From assembly GCA_021399435.1 (NCBI GenBank), contig JAJTUP010000044.1, forward strand, positions 496,001 to 560,000: DNA of 64,000 bases, given 5' to 3'. This document shows positions 11,253 through 22,202 of the stretch, in pieces (the stretch's first letter is position 1; the number at the start of each line of letters is the position of its first letter). Both the position numbers and the translations under genes were made by a program. The notes beneath the pieces are model-generated. The model was not told where the DNA came from. It searched no databases and worked only from the letters and a program-made list of their open reading frames with translations. Origin of the DNA: Diaporthe sp. PMI_573. Taxonomy: Eukaryota; Ascomycota; Sordariomycetes; Diaporthales; Diaporthaceae.

Positions 11253-12113
11253 TCAGTCGCCACCATCTTGCAGACGAAAGTCCATCTTTTTGGTTCCTCA
11301 TTCACTGTACAACGTACCAGATCCACAACACGGATTAATAGCCGGCAGAAGCGACTTTTGCCCCCAGTCATGATTCGCCCAGCCGGCGCCGTATATATCA
11401 TAATGCTGCAGAATGAATTTGTACCAGCCTGTACAACTCTGTCTCGGCTTAGTAAGGGGCGGCCAAGGCCGGTTTTGGCGAAAAATATCAATCTGGTACG
11501 TATCTTGCTGTAGCATGCGCTTGCCGCCTTGCTTCCAGTTCATCGGGTTGATGTCGTTTAGGGCGACATCGCAGTCGTTGATAATGGCGCTCATAGCTTC
11601 GATACACTGAGATTGGTTGAAGCCTTTTTTCTGATCTGACACTGTCACGGTCATCGTGTACTGGTCAGGCGTGTGTAGATAGTACGTTTGGGACTGCTTC
11701 CAGTCAAAATGGATATGACGAAAGGTTCTGGCAGCATTGTCGCAGAAATTTAAAACATTGTTGCTCAGAGCTTCGGCGCTTGCGTAGCCCCTTGAAGTGT
11801 TCAAAGTGGAGTAGCAGACTAGCGTGTCGATAGGAGGAGGCGAGGTATGAGGCGAAGGCGGTGTGGAAAACAAATTGAAGAGCACGACAAGAGCCGACGC
11901 TAGCGAAGCAGTTTTGAGCAATTGCAAAAAGATATAACGATGTCGATAGGCCAACTCTTCCGTTTCAACAGGGGGAAGAAGGGGTGTTCGCTCATCGACG
12001 TGATCCACTGTCATCTTGCCAGAGATGCTGAAAGTCCGACAATGTGCTTCAGCCGCTTTGATTGACGGTGTGACGTCACTTGGCATTTTGCGGCACAAGT
12101 TCTCGAGATCCAC
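11253..12113 (-). CDS. Single-pass membrane-anchored, Cys-containing fungal protein of unknown function
   Basis: Reads from the ATG at 12113 or, more plausibly, from the ATG at 12014 (MTVDHVDERTPLLPP, the acidic N-terminus typical of fungal membrane proteins). One hydrophobic segment (LLKTASLASALVVLFNLF) follows about 30 residues after the second ATG, predicting a cytosolic N-terminus and a lumenal or extracellular C-terminus. The C-terminal domain has six or more Cys in the arrangement QCIEAMSAIINDCD ... NPMNWKQGG ... SCTGWYKFILQHYDIYG ... NPCCGS, a layout I associate with uncharacterised secreted fungal proteins. A final 51-bp intron (donor GTACGT at 11317, acceptor AAG at 11269-11267) would give the ending CCGSDGGD; without it the frame ends at 11298. 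No enzyme activity can be assigned. Confidence 0.6.
12071..12078. promoter_or_regulatory. Perfect CRE palindrome TGACGTCA
   Basis: Eight-base ATF/CREB site. It lies 57 bp upstream of the alternative start at 12014 of the membrane-anchored protein; if the start at 12113 is used it is coding. The window also encodes two ATF-type bZIP proteins. Confidence 0.35.
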
Positions 12114-12216
12114 GTCAAATATTGTTGATTTTATAAGTGTATGTAGGTTCGCCGAAAGAGAAGAGATGAGGAAAGGGAGGCCTGGTGCTCGTTAAGAGTA
12201 GGGCGGTGGTTTAGGC

Positions 12217-12578
12217 TTATCGATACAGTAAGGCCTCCTGCATGGACCCCGCACGATTAGACTTATCAGAGTACAGGGGCGTGAATGGAAGTATCGGTCC
12301 CACTCCCAATGCTAAATCGATTGGAATGGGTTTGTGCTTTAGCGCCGTGCCCGTGTCTGGCACGCGTGTTGAGATGCAACATTCCACGCGAAAGCCCATC
12401 ATTTTTATCGCCACGCTTGGATCCCGGGCGAGTTCACTAAAACATTCCCCGAAAGTTATGATCTGATTGGTTGGGATAGTCAACGTCCCTATTTCTTGTC
12501 TTGCCTTCCCGCAGTCTCTCAATGACGGCTGATTGTACAATACAACGCGAAAAGAACGCTTGTTTAGAAGTTTATGTT
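12217..12578 (-). other. Open protein-like fragment downstream of the hAT relic
   Basis: Minus-strand frame continuous with the end of the hAT relic after its frameshift but unrelated to transposase (EIGTLTIPTNQIITFGECFS ... STRVPDTGTALKHKPIPIDL). I do not recognise it. It may be a host-gene remnant beside the transposon breakpoint near 12578. Confidence 0.3.
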
Positions 12579-13186
12579 GATTATAAGCATTAGTGATTTG
12601 GTGTCGAACGGTGTCGTGGTTGATGTGCGCATCCTGGACTTGAAATAGAGGGATTGAGGTATTCGAAGATAGCTCGGAGACTCTCGCTCTCTACCTCTCT
12701 GAAGGATTGCTGCCGTTCGACAACCCAGTTGACGACGAGTTTCTGAAATTGGGTTCGATCAAAACGCTTGATATAAGCGTTGACAATGGCTTGCTGCTGA
12801 GGGTCTTCTCTATCCATACACAAGCGGTCGGCAACAGATGGGTACGCCTTCTTCAAGGGTCGTTTGCGCTTCCCCGTTGGGTCACGGATCTTGTGGATCT
12901 CATCGAGGTGACGTTCGATATTCTGGGTGCCCTCAGCCTTATAGCTGGCAATTGGTGTCCTCCTCTTCAATACACATGTTTTGCAGACCCATCGTCTCTC
13001 TTTGTCGTTCTGTATGTCGAAGCCAAAGGGCCAAACCCACGAGGAAAGGTCTCTCGATCGCTCCGACCAGGAGTAACCGCGGAATTTAGCCCAAAGAACC
13101 GACTCATCAGCGTCTGTCGTGGGTAGAGCTGGCGCTGTAGTGTTCTCCTTAACCAGGATAGACTCATCGATAGTTGTCTGGGCCAT
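12579..13186 (-). mobile_element. hAT transposase relic, N-terminal (BED-finger) part
   Basis: Starts at the ATG at 13186 (MAQTTIDESILV). It carries the N-terminal zinc-finger region of fungal hAT transposases: DLSSWVWPFGFDIQNDKER, WVCKTC, and the paired His of ERHLDEIHKIRDP, then FQKLVVNWVVERQQSFREVE and the start of the catalytic region (EYLNPSIS). One base of frame is lost at about 12637, after which QDAHINHDTVR continues for about 20 codons in the next frame and homology stops. The DDE catalytic region and the C-terminal dimerisation region are absent, so it is dead. No terminal inverted repeat or target duplication was found. Confidence 0.85.
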
Positions 13187-13599
13187 TTTCATAAAGCTGC
13201 TGATCGTAGATATCTCAAACGGTGCAAAGACGAGACACGAACGCGGTCCTTCATAATCTGTGAAACACGTACGCAGAGTAATTACTGTTTCTTTCACGCA
13301 TTGGACCGCCTGCCGGGTGTCGACTAATTGGGATATATAACCCGCACCCTAGCCCTTGGCCGCATGCGGAGAAGCTTCAGGCAACGACTACGCAGCCGTG
13401 AAACAAGGCAGGATCGGAACATGAATAGTCAAATATTAGCTCCACATCATCCAGGTGAGGCGTTCTGTGATACCTGTGCATGTGATTGGAAACGCCACAT
13501 GCAAATGCAGCCATCTATTGGCTGTTAACAACGAAAGCGGAGTCCCTCCTCATGCAGTTGGTTCGGGTCGCACGCGCGAGATGGACGAGAGCTTGGTCG

Positions 13600-13990
13600 A
13601 AAAACAGCGCAGAAGGAGGTGGTTGACTTGTACGTTTCCCTTCAAAGTTACCCCACGCGAGCTTTAGCTTTCTCAATCCACTCATTCCTGTCCTCCCACG
13701 TCTTTTCCATGTAAAACCACTTGAGAGAAGGATGTAATACTGTTGCTGCTGAATAGACCGGTGAATCTTCCGTCAGTTCATTAGTAGTCGGCCAGTTTGG
13801 CCCAGGCCGCCTCCATCATTGTAGCCAAGTAGGGTTGGGTGGTCGCCTCCTTGGAGGCCTCGATGTGATGCAGGAGATAATCCATGGTAGGCAGAACGTC
13901 AGACATGGAGTCTCCCATGCCTTCGTTGGCCATTGTAGCATCGTGAAATGGCTCAAGAAATTTGTGTGTCTCGGCCAAAGTTACCCAGTA
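13600..13990 (-). mobile_element. hAT transposase relic, central part
   Basis: Reads LAETHKFLEPFHDATMANEG, then MGDSMSDVLPTMDYLLHHIE and ATMMEAAWAKLADY, with a one-base loss that creates a stop at 13781. It continues in the next frame as ELTEDSPVYSAATVLHPSLK, WFYMEKTWEDRNEWIEKAKA, another frame change, and RETYKSTT. This is the region just before the hAT C-terminal domain. It lies upstream of the N-terminal relic at 12579-13186 in transcription order, so the two are separate or rearranged insertions, not one element. Confidence 0.8.
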
Positions 13991-15578
13991 ATATCCTTAG
14001 GTCTAAAGACTCCTTGTCCTCAACAGACCGGGTTACTTGCATTGCTACTATGGTGGTACAAGGCAGAAAATGTGTATTGGGAGATCGGTACTGACACCTG
14101 TAAAAGGGTAACGGTGAGTGGATCCTGTACACTATATGTCCACAAATCTCATTAAGCTTTTTTCATGGCCTTTAGAAAACTTTGGGATATTTACAGCAGG
14201 GCCCCATTTCTTGTCTCGCCTTCCAAAAGTCCCTCTATGATGTCCTGTAGAAACGCCTTGGTCGCGCTCATTCTGCACATTGATCTGGTTATTCAAGTCG
14301 GACATGATGGTGGATGATTCAGTGGTAATCGGCAGTGACATGATGTTCAACATATACTTCAAAACTCGTTATGGTTTGCATTGGAGGCGTTGAACTAGCT
14401 AGACGTAGAAGAGAGAAATCCGGGACATTATATTTCATCTCAATGCAGGCCATGACGCATAATGGACGTCATAGTTTTCACGGCATCGGGTCGTGAATGC
14501 ATGTGAAGACCTTATTGGGTACGTAGTCGTGCACATAGATGCAGCTTGTCAGGCGGTAATTGATCATGCCGAATAGGCCTTCTTCCTGAAACTAACGATT
14601 CCAGGACATCAAAAAGACTAATGCTATCGAAAATCCCGTAACGGCGGTGCTGCAGAAGCAACGCTTCTGCCCCCGCCGCGGTGTCGACAATGATACCTAT
14701 GATGTACAAACCCAACCACAACGATACAAATGACGAAGATTTGACCACCCTAGATTGGATACGTCTGCATCATAATGGCACGAACTACGTCGAAAGAGCG
14801 TTACCATGAAGCACCAATACCTGGCAGCCTGCGTGTGCTTGACGCAGCGACTGTGCTGCTTTGTGCGAGACTTTCCAGCTTAATTTCTGCTCAATCAAGT
14901 CAAAGCCGACTCAACATACTTGGGTGATTTAACGAGAAATAATCCATTTATATTGCATCTGCAGACTGCCGTGCCCATTGTGAGGATGTGAAAAAGTCGT
15001 GAATAAGTTTTACAGTTGGTCGCTGCGGTGCATCAAGGCAGGAAATGGCTGTCTGTGCCCTTTGGGTCGAGATGGCAAAGTAGCAAGGATCCTGCGATGG
15101 TGTGGCACACTTAGAGGCCCCTGTTTGGCAACTTGGGACCTGTGGGATTCATGCTTTCGCGCGTTGGCGGTCTGCAAACGGCTACAACCTCGGAATACAA
15201 TTCAGGAATTATGCTTGGGGCTGCAGCTTCAGCGCGTATTGTGAGTACTCCAACTCATTTTTAGATGAAGAATTCATGCCGCAGCATGTGGGACGCTCAG
15301 AGGCGTGCCAGCCTATGGGCGGCCAATCTCTACTGCGGAATTTGGAGGCTCCCCATGTCTCCAAGAGGCTGATTGCACATAAAAAACCCTTGGCAACGCC
15401 TGACTCCTGCCATCGACTGTTCTCCCATCCATCTTACCTGGCAATGTGTGCCCGCATTACGTTATTAACAGGGGGTATCGCTGCTTTTCTATCCTTTTCT
15501 CCTGCGAATAATGCACAAGAAGTCGTACAAGGCCTAGTGTTCAATTAGGCCGCTGTTCGTATAATCGAGGTCCCTATC
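13991..15578. other. Intergenic region
   Basis: About 1.6 kb between the hAT relic and the Zn2Cys6 gene. Short frames (14132-14362, 14512-14748, 15102-15548) show no domain, no codon regularity and no introns that join them. Nothing is supported. Confidence 0.45.
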
Positions 15579-16471
15579 TTACGCGACACAGGGGAAGTCG
15601 ACCTCGTTGTTGACATCGCTGTTGACATCGCTCATCAAGCCTGTCCAGCTGTTCAGCATCGGCTGTCCCAGGGGATCTGAGGGTGGCCAGAAGAGCGGAT
15701 CGATGATGCTGGAGCAGCTGTCCAGGTTCAGATTTATGGGCGTCGTGCTATCAAATATAGTGCCGAACGATGTCGCGCCTAGGCTCGCCCAGGGGATGGC
15801 CTGCATTACTACAGACTGTTGTTGTTGATCAGATGTCGTCGAGGATAGTGAGATGGTCGAGGGTTGGGAAGCCCCGTCGTCGGTGAAGGTCCCGTTCTTG
15901 GCGGACGAGATTGGGCTGTGTCCCTGTGACAGTTCGGAGAAGAGGTTGGTGCTTGCGGTTGACGGTGACCAACGGCCCTCGCGGTCGCATGGTCCACTAT
16001 TTCTTTGATCCCCCAGGTCCAGCTTCATATCTGCATCGTCGTTCGGTGGAATTCTAGAGCCTTCACCCAGGTTCTTAAAAACTTGATCGATAGTAGTATC
16101 GCTTTGCCTCAGCATCCTGACGATGTCGTCACCGCTACCCGGCACGCTCAGTGCCTCAAGCACACAGTCTCGGCGACGGAGCTTCTCGCGGAGGGTGGCT
16201 GTTTCGTCTTGAAGACTACGTTTTGAGGCCCAGGCGCGCTGGATGAAGTGACACTCCAGGCCTCGTCCCTGGCAGCGTCCGCAAGGTTTTTGACCGTCAC
16301 ACTGTAGAGAAGAAACCGTATTAGCCACTGCTATGGATTGAACGGAGGCCGGGGGCGATAGTGAACGGGGCAGAGCAATACCTTAGCTCTCTTGTCGCGG
16401 CAGGGTTCGCAGGCTGTGTGGGTGATGCGTTGATGCTTGCGTCCTGTCTTCTTGACCTTTGAGGTCGCCAT
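15579..16471 (-). CDS. Zn2Cys6 transcription factor (270 aa), copy A of an inverted pair
   Basis: Nuclear binuclear zinc-cluster regulator. Exon 1 (16382-16471, 30 codons) and exon 2 (15579-16301) join across an 80-bp intron (GTATTG...CAG) placed inside the zinc cluster. The complete six-Cys motif is CEPCRDKRAK then CDGQKPCGRCQGRGLEC, followed by a linker and a basic/heptad stretch (SKRSLQDETATLREKLRRRD). The rest is Ser/Thr/Pro-rich with the conserved ending NSWTGLMSDVNSDVNNEVDF. It lacks the large fungal transcription factor domain, as is usual for short members such as AflR-like proteins. Its paralog lies head-to-head at 17241, which suggests a shared promoter. Confidence 0.85.
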
Positions 16472-17240
16472 GGTTGTTGATACGGAATGAGTAGGTCTGT
16501 GTTTGATGTGTGAGAAATCAATGATTGAGAAGGTGATGGGCCTGGGAAGACGATTTGGATAATTGCAATATTGATGGTGCATTGGCTCTGTGAGACAGAG
16601 TCGAGGTGGTCTACGTAACGTGTTGGATTATCAAGAAAAAGCCAACCCCAATGCATCGCGGGACACGAATGTTGGGGGGGGGGGGAGGGGAGGCGGGAAT
16701 GAAATCATACTGGGGTCAGCATGCACAAATACCTTGCCCCCCTCATTTGGTTGGCTGGATTAACTGCGGACCCCTCTCCGAGATCCACATCATTGCTTTA
16801 GTGTCCTGGAACGCGATATTGACGGTACCTACGTCTGAAGAGCTCCTTGGCTCGGATCAGGTTAAGAGGGTCGTAATCGTGCGTTGGTTTGGGGTGATGT
16901 AGGAGTTGCCGTCTCAGTGTAGATCTTTGTACCGGTCGCGCTTGGAGTTGAAAAGGTGACGAATCCGTGACGTCTAGTTTATCTGACCTGGTGTGTTCCG
17001 CAGCACCCATTTTCTATCGATCGCCACAGGTTCTTGCATTGATGGAATCCTCACCACCAGTCATATCATATCTCGATGCAGCGAGACTCTGTTTCTTTCC
17101 ATAACTTCTACCACCTGGAACTCCTCTTCGGACCTTTGACCGCACCGACCTCGTCCACGAGATTCGAATCTTCTTCTTAACACACCTTAAAACAATTAAT
17201 TGCAGGCACGTGAATATTCCCAACAGCCAAGTTAAGAATA
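16472..17240. promoter_or_regulatory. Shared intergenic region of the divergent Zn2Cys6 pair
   Basis: 769 bp between the start codons of the two divergently transcribed paralogs, so it should contain both promoters. It holds a run of 12 G followed by further short G runs (16674-16697). No obvious inverted repeat of CGG triplets was found by eye. Confidence 0.45.
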
Positions 17241-18130
17241 ATGACTACCTCGAAAGTCAAGAAGAGTGGCTGCGTGCCCCAGCCCATCACCCGCACAGCT
17301 TGCGAACCGTGCCACGACAAGAGAGCAAAGGTACGGTTGCCTCCTACTATCTATCGATGGTCATATTACAGCTTCAATTGCTGACATATGCACCACAGTG
17401 TGACGGCCAGAAACCCTGCGGACGCTGACACAAACGAGGCTCCGAATGCCACTTCATCCAGCGTGCCTGGGCCTCAAAACGCAGCCTTCAAGATGAGGCT
17501 ACCACCCTTCGCGGGAAGCTCCGCCGATGTAACCGTATACTCGAGGTTTTGAGCATACCAGAAATTGGTGAAGAGGTTGTCAGAATGCTGAGGAAAGCGG
17601 GCACGTCTGTCGACGGTGTGTTCGAGAAGTTGGAGGGAGGTTCTACAATATCGCTACCTGGCGACTGTGGGATGAGGATAGACACTGAAGGCCATCGAAA
17701 CAGTGATGTGTCTTGCGAGCGCCAAAATTGCTGGTCGCCATCTACGGCGACCACTGATCTCCCCTCGAACAGCTCGCAAGGACATAGTCCCTTCTCGTTC
17801 GACTCGAGCGGTGACTTGAACAACGACTCTCCTCAGTCTTCGACCATCTCACAACCGGCGTCGATACCCGACCTGCAAAATCAGTCTGCAGCAATGCAGG
17901 CAAATCCGTGGGCAAGCCCTAATACGACATGTTTCGGCGGCATGCTCGACAACATGATGCCCATAAATCTTAACATGGACATCAGACCAACCATCATCGA
18001 CCCGCTCTTGTGGCCGCCAATCCAGGGTTCAGATTCCCTGGGACAGCCGATAATGAATAGTTGGACTGGTTTGATGGGTGATGCAACCTGCGAAGGCAGC
18101 AGGCAAATACCCTTCTCGTGCCTCGCATAG
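17241..18130 (+). pseudogene. Zn2Cys6 transcription factor copy B, stop codon inside the zinc cluster
   Basis: Paralog of the gene at 15579 with the same structure: exon 1 17241-17330 (30 codons), intron 17331-17398, exon 2 17399-18130. The first half of the cluster reads CEPCHDKRAK and the second starts CDGQKPCGR, but the next codon, the Cys of copy A, is TGA (17426-17428). Beyond it the frame stays open for more than 230 codons, including ECHFIQRAWASKRSLQDE, and ends NSWTGLMGDATCEGS...SCLA. A single C-to-A change of TGC explains the stop. Without readthrough only about 39 residues are made. The long preserved frame points to recent loss or to selection on an alternative product. Confidence 0.85.
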
Positions 18131-18589
18131 GAAGCATGAAAGTGTTCGGTCAGAGGTTTGTAGGTTCACGAAGAAAGAGAGAGAGACGGGAGGTGATAAC
18201 CCCATTTTATCATGTGCCAGCACTCTTTAGCCTGTCATATCATTATATTCAGGCTGGCTGGCGATCCTGGATATCATTGTAGATGGGTCGTCTCGAACCT
18301 TTCGTCGCCAGAGCTAGGCAATTGGCCGCCGTTTTGCATGGGAGTTTTGAATTATCAAGGGGCCAGAAAAGCCTCCGAAAATATACCGGACATGTATCAT
18401 TACGAATGAGCCATAAGACCATCGACACTTGGTCTCTTTACATAAATTCGGATGAAGTCAAACCTGTCCGTCACATTTGTTATAGGTCTAAACACCGCAT
18501 TCAGCTGAAGCACACCACTTTATTTCCACCTTTCAGGCCTTGCAAGCCTGAGATCTGCATCACCAAGACGAGATGGCTGACCTGAGCAG
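18131..18589. other. Intergenic region
   Basis: About 460 bp after copy B. Nothing recognisable. Confidence 0.4.
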
Positions 18590-19135
18590 CCTCAATCCTG
18601 GGAAGAGAAGATGACTAGGCCAGGGCCGAGCGCGATGCGTCCCTTGCCAAAGTCGAACCCAAAACCCAGGGGATCCCAGATGAGCTACCACAATAGCCAA
18701 GGCCTGCCCAAGACAATTTCGACTGCGCAAGAATTCGAAATCACAGAAAAATACACCATCACGGAGCTCCTGGCCGCGCTTCGGGACAGAAAGTTGTCGG
18801 TGGAAGAAGTCACTAGGGCGTTCTTGCGAAGAGCTGTATTATCGCATGCTGTATTGTGAACCGCTCATGGCGTATTTCCCATAGCACACGAATGCTGACG
18901 ACTCTTGCAGACGAATTGCCTTGTTGAGCTCCTATGGGATGAAGCAATCGAGCGTGCCAGGTATCTGGATGCCTTACCAGAGCCAAAGAACACCAGGGCA
19001 TGGTTGGTCCCAATGCCACGACAAACGCATCCTTCGTTGCGCATATCGGCAAGAAGCATGGTTCTAACCTGCTATATGACGCATTCTGGGACCAAGGGTG
19101 TGTCTTCTACGCACCCTAGTGCCGTTGGTCCTGCG
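18590..19135 (+). pseudogene. Acetamidase-like amidase, 5' fragment with several frame breaks
   Basis: Amidase-signature family (AmdS type). Pieces in order: AERDASLAKVEPKTQGIPDELP near 18630-18690, then after a frame change SQGLPKTISTAQEFEITEKY and LLAALRDRKLSVEEVTRAFL, an apparently intact 60-bp intron (18851-18910, GTATTG...GCTGAC...CAG), then TNCLVELLWDEAIERARYLD and ALPEPK. At about 18980 the frame jumps: the usual segment between EPK and the catalytic-lysine loop KEHQGMVG is missing. The other frame then reads GMVGPNATTNASFVAHIGKK and YDAFWDQGCVFYA. Homology ends at about 19135, before the Ser-cisSer nucleophile region, so it cannot encode an active enzyme. Confidence 0.8.
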
Positions 19136-19189
19136 CCGTGGCATCCTGTCCGGGTTGCCTGGGTCACCTAAACGGGTCCCTTGGGTGCC

Positions 19190-19560
19190 ATGTGTTTTGG
19201 TTCATAACATTATACTCCTTAAGGATATATAAGATTATCTTTATAGAGACATCGATTTAGTAATTCTCGGCGAAAAAAACACTGTATTTTGTTAAGATAT
19301 AGGTCTAGCTTCTTGAGTAGAAAATCTTTAAGCTCCTTGACCACATAATATATAGGTTAGTTGGGCTTAATAGCCTTGTTTTAGTAAAAAAAGACCACCA
19401 ACCTCTATAGCCTACTGCTCTAGCTTTACGCTATTCGATGGCGATGACGAGGGTACGCTTAAGGCTACCGTATTTATAGTAGCAACCCTCTGGCGATAAC
19501 GCTTAATTATACTTTGATCGCAGCTAAATTCAGCCTCTGGCCACTTATTGGGTAGCGAAG
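19190..19560 (-). mobile_element. AT-rich segment, possible Tc1/mariner-like relic
   Basis: Strikingly TA-rich compared with its flanks. The minus strand has a weak resemblance to the helix-turn-helix part of Tc1/mariner transposases (LKDFLLKKLDLYLNKIQCFF), with stops on both sides. The assignment rests on this one short match and composition, and could be chance. Confidence 0.25.
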
Positions 19561-19984
19561 GGTTAAGGAGCAAAAAGAGCTCTAATCGCTGCAGTTTAGA
19601 GCTTATCAGGCGGCAGCCACCCATCGTGACGACCTCCCTTTGCCCAAATCGAGTAACCGGTAGCATAGGTGACGTTGATATGGTGCCCAGGAGGGACATT
19701 GTGAGTTTCCTGGGCTTACTAGCAAATTTTGGTGGCACGTGCGGCTAACGGCAATCTTCCCGGATTCGGGATCCTGGCCCTCTACCAAAACGCCAGTTTC
19801 TGTACCCAAGAAAACCCTGTTGGCGAAGAACAGTCAAACGCCGGAAGCTAGGATCCAGGGACCACAACGTCTATGAAATAGCCGAGACTCATGCTTGTTA
19901 GATGTGTCCCGCTGAACATCAATCCGAGACCACGATGGAAGCGAAAATGTCCTGATCTCAGTATTATTTACCGCCTTCTTAACG

Positions 19985-20690
19985 ACGGGTATCGTGACCT
20001 TTAGCTACATCACGTTCCTCGCAGCCGTCATGATCCCTTCGTTTCAATCTCGTTTATTCTATCTCCATCGACTTATATCGACAACCGCAGAGGATCTTAA
20101 TAATCCCGAACGATTCGGATTCCTGCATAAGCAAGTTACTCCTTTTTACATTACCACCGACGACAACATTAGGCTCTATGCTTGGTATATTCTTCCCCTT
20201 AACGTTTACCGACGGAACTCTGAGGAGCTAGTTGACCAACACCATCCCTGTGACCCCGTATCTATCCAGTAATTCACGCAAACATTGAATTTTCGTTTAT
20301 TGCGGAACGACCCCGAAGCTAGGTTAATCATCTCTACGCATGGTTCAGCAGGCAACCTAGCCTCCGGGGTAGGCCACTCAGCTACCGGGTATTATCATCC
20401 GCAGCGCCTGATCATATTCATATCCTTGCCTGTGACTACAGAGGGTTTACTGAGGCCATTGCCATACTTAAGTGGGCTGTCGAGGTCGCTAACATTCCGC
20501 CTGAGCGTATCGTCATTTTCAGTCATTCCCTTAGCTCTGCAGTTGCCATCGCTCTGGCAAATCACTTGGCGTGTCAGGCTCTAGCTACATCTTGTGCGGG
20601 CTTAATCGTATCAGGCTCGTTCTCAGATATATTGACTCTCAGCAAAACGTATCGGATTCTTCCGGCGAGCATATCAGGAACGCAAGCAAC
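19985..20690 (+). pseudogene. Alpha/beta hydrolase relic
   Basis: Membrane-anchored alpha/beta hydrolase of the fungal ABHD12-like type, in three frames. The first part reads FSYITFLAAVMIPSFQSRLF and FGFLHKQVTPFYITTDDNIR; after a stop comes NDPEARLIISTHGSAGNLAS (the oxyanion strand, normally FHGNAGH). A third frame reads HIHILACDYRGFTEAIAILK, WAVEVANIPPERIVIFSHSL and ANHLACQALATSCAGLIVSG. The segment that normally follows DYRGFG (GHSTG type) is deleted, and the nucleophile elbow is SHSLS instead of GxSxG. It is a relic. Confidence 0.75.
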
Positions 20691-20810
20691 AGCGGATAAA
20701 CGATCTCGAGGGCAAGCTCGATGAGGCAAAAGAACATATCAAGACTTTGGGTCAGGAGTGAGAGAAAGTTCGTAGAAAGTACAGCAATTTTCCAGGAAAC
20801 TGTCGTCCAA
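20660..20810 (+). other. Short coiled-coil-like coding remnant
   Basis: Directly after the hydrolase relic an open stretch reads QERKQQRINDLEGKLDEAKE and HIKTLGQE, then a stop, then EKVRRKYSNFPGNCRPTKPT. The heptad pattern suggests an exon fragment of an unrelated gene joined here. Its origin is unknown. Confidence 0.3.
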
Positions 20811-21485
20811 CCAAACCGACGCCCCTCTGTCACACAGCCAGCGATCCTGTTTGGCATTGTCGACAAAAGCCACCAGTAGTACGCTGCCAAACCGGGTCTA
20901 TCGGCGTGTCATTCTTTGCGACTACGGAAGACCTATCTTACAAGGCAGGCTCCCGAAGGGCTCTGCGGCGGAAGAGGAGACTCACGTGAGAACAACCTGT
21001 AAGGTGATTATCGCATCATACGGACGACGAGCGACTGTTGATGGATGGCCATCCGTAGGACGAATCCGATTCCTTCATTCATCCCGTCAGCATGCTGTGA
21101 CTGAAGCCGGCAAATGTGTCGCAGTCTCACCGTATCAGACATGTGGCTCGGTAATGGTGGTTGCTGCTAACGGTGGAAGGGGATCAGCGTGTGAAGACTA
21201 TGACGGACTAGATGCGACTGCAGACGAACACAGAGATCTGTTGTATTGTCGGAGAATGCCGCTCGTAGTGAGTGCCATAGTCCCAGGATGATAGCTAGGC
21301 ACATATTGAGAAAATAAATAGCGTGATGGAACGTGCGGGATACTTCAGACACGATTCCTGGATTTACCTGCCATTTACTATAGACGAGGGCACGGATGAG
21401 TTCTGGAGGAACTCATTGTGGCACTGAGCGATGTTTTCGCTTTTCCTTCTAATTTAAAGTAAGCCCCCATCAGTCATGCAGTCGG

Positions 21486-21493
21486 TGACGTCA
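21486..21493. promoter_or_regulatory. Distal CRE palindrome TGACGTCA
   Basis: Perfect ATF/CREB site 817 bp upstream of the ATF-type bZIP start codon. Too far to assign with confidence, but it is the same site as at 22148. Confidence 0.3.
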
Positions 21494-22147
21494 CTACTTT
21501 AAGCGGGCCAAGGCACCGTGCGGATTTTCGATTGTGCTTCATCCATCTAAGATGAAAGCACAAAAAGTTCTCTGGCGTACAGCGTGTGCATTGGCCTCAT
21601 CAGGTACCAGGGCGTCATCCTGTCCTTTCACCTGCACTTCTCGGTCGAACCAGTCTCCTGCCAACAGCCAGCATTGCCGTCTACTGCAGTCGCGGGCGCC
21701 AACTTCTTGGTCGTCGTTGCATCTTGACCCGTAGTTCACAAGTAATCCGCACAAGCGCGGTTTATTCGGAACCCTGTAAAGACCACTTGTGGCAGCCAGT
21801 TAGGAAAAGGGTTGGGATTGAAAGCTCCAAGGCGCGCCTCGCTCGGTCTTTTCTCCTCTTTTCACGTAGGTAATCTTCAGACGATACCCACTCTCTTCTT
21901 CACTCCTTTCAATTTTCAAACAGACAACTACCTAGCCATGATCCCAAGGGCCGTAAGGTGCAGTTGCCTGTCCTTGCCTTGCACCCATGATATTCAACTT
22001 CACATTATATCCTTGGACCCCAAAGTCGGGCGCCGCGGCCCCAAATGGCCCCACATTACCGTGTTGCTCTCCTTGAATCGCAAGTGGATCTGCGCTACAA
22101 AACAGGATCCGATTGTCCAATCATGAGCCGGGGAAGGCACCCCGATC

Positions 22148-22155
22148 TGACGTCA
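22148..22155. promoter_or_regulatory. Proximal CRE palindrome TGACGTCA upstream of the bZIP gene
   Basis: Perfect ATF/CREB site 155 bp before the ATG at 22310 and 40 bp before the TATA-like run. The downstream gene encodes a bZIP protein of the class that binds this palindrome, so autoregulation is plausible but inferred. Confidence 0.5.
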
Positions 22156-22194
22156 TGTGAGGTACGACGTTGGGCTGTTCGTACGGTATTTCGG

Positions 22195-22202
22195 TATATA
22201 TA
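22195..22202 (+). promoter_or_regulatory. TATA-like run
   Basis: TATATATA 108-115 bp before the ATG of the bZIP gene and just downstream of the CRE; spacing fits a core promoter. Confidence 0.4.

Noticed and set aside
16674..16697. G-rich tract as a regulatory G-quadruplex
   Set aside because: A 12-G homopolymer plus short G runs can fold, but nothing ties it to either promoter; similar runs occur at 30565, 31910 and 36609.
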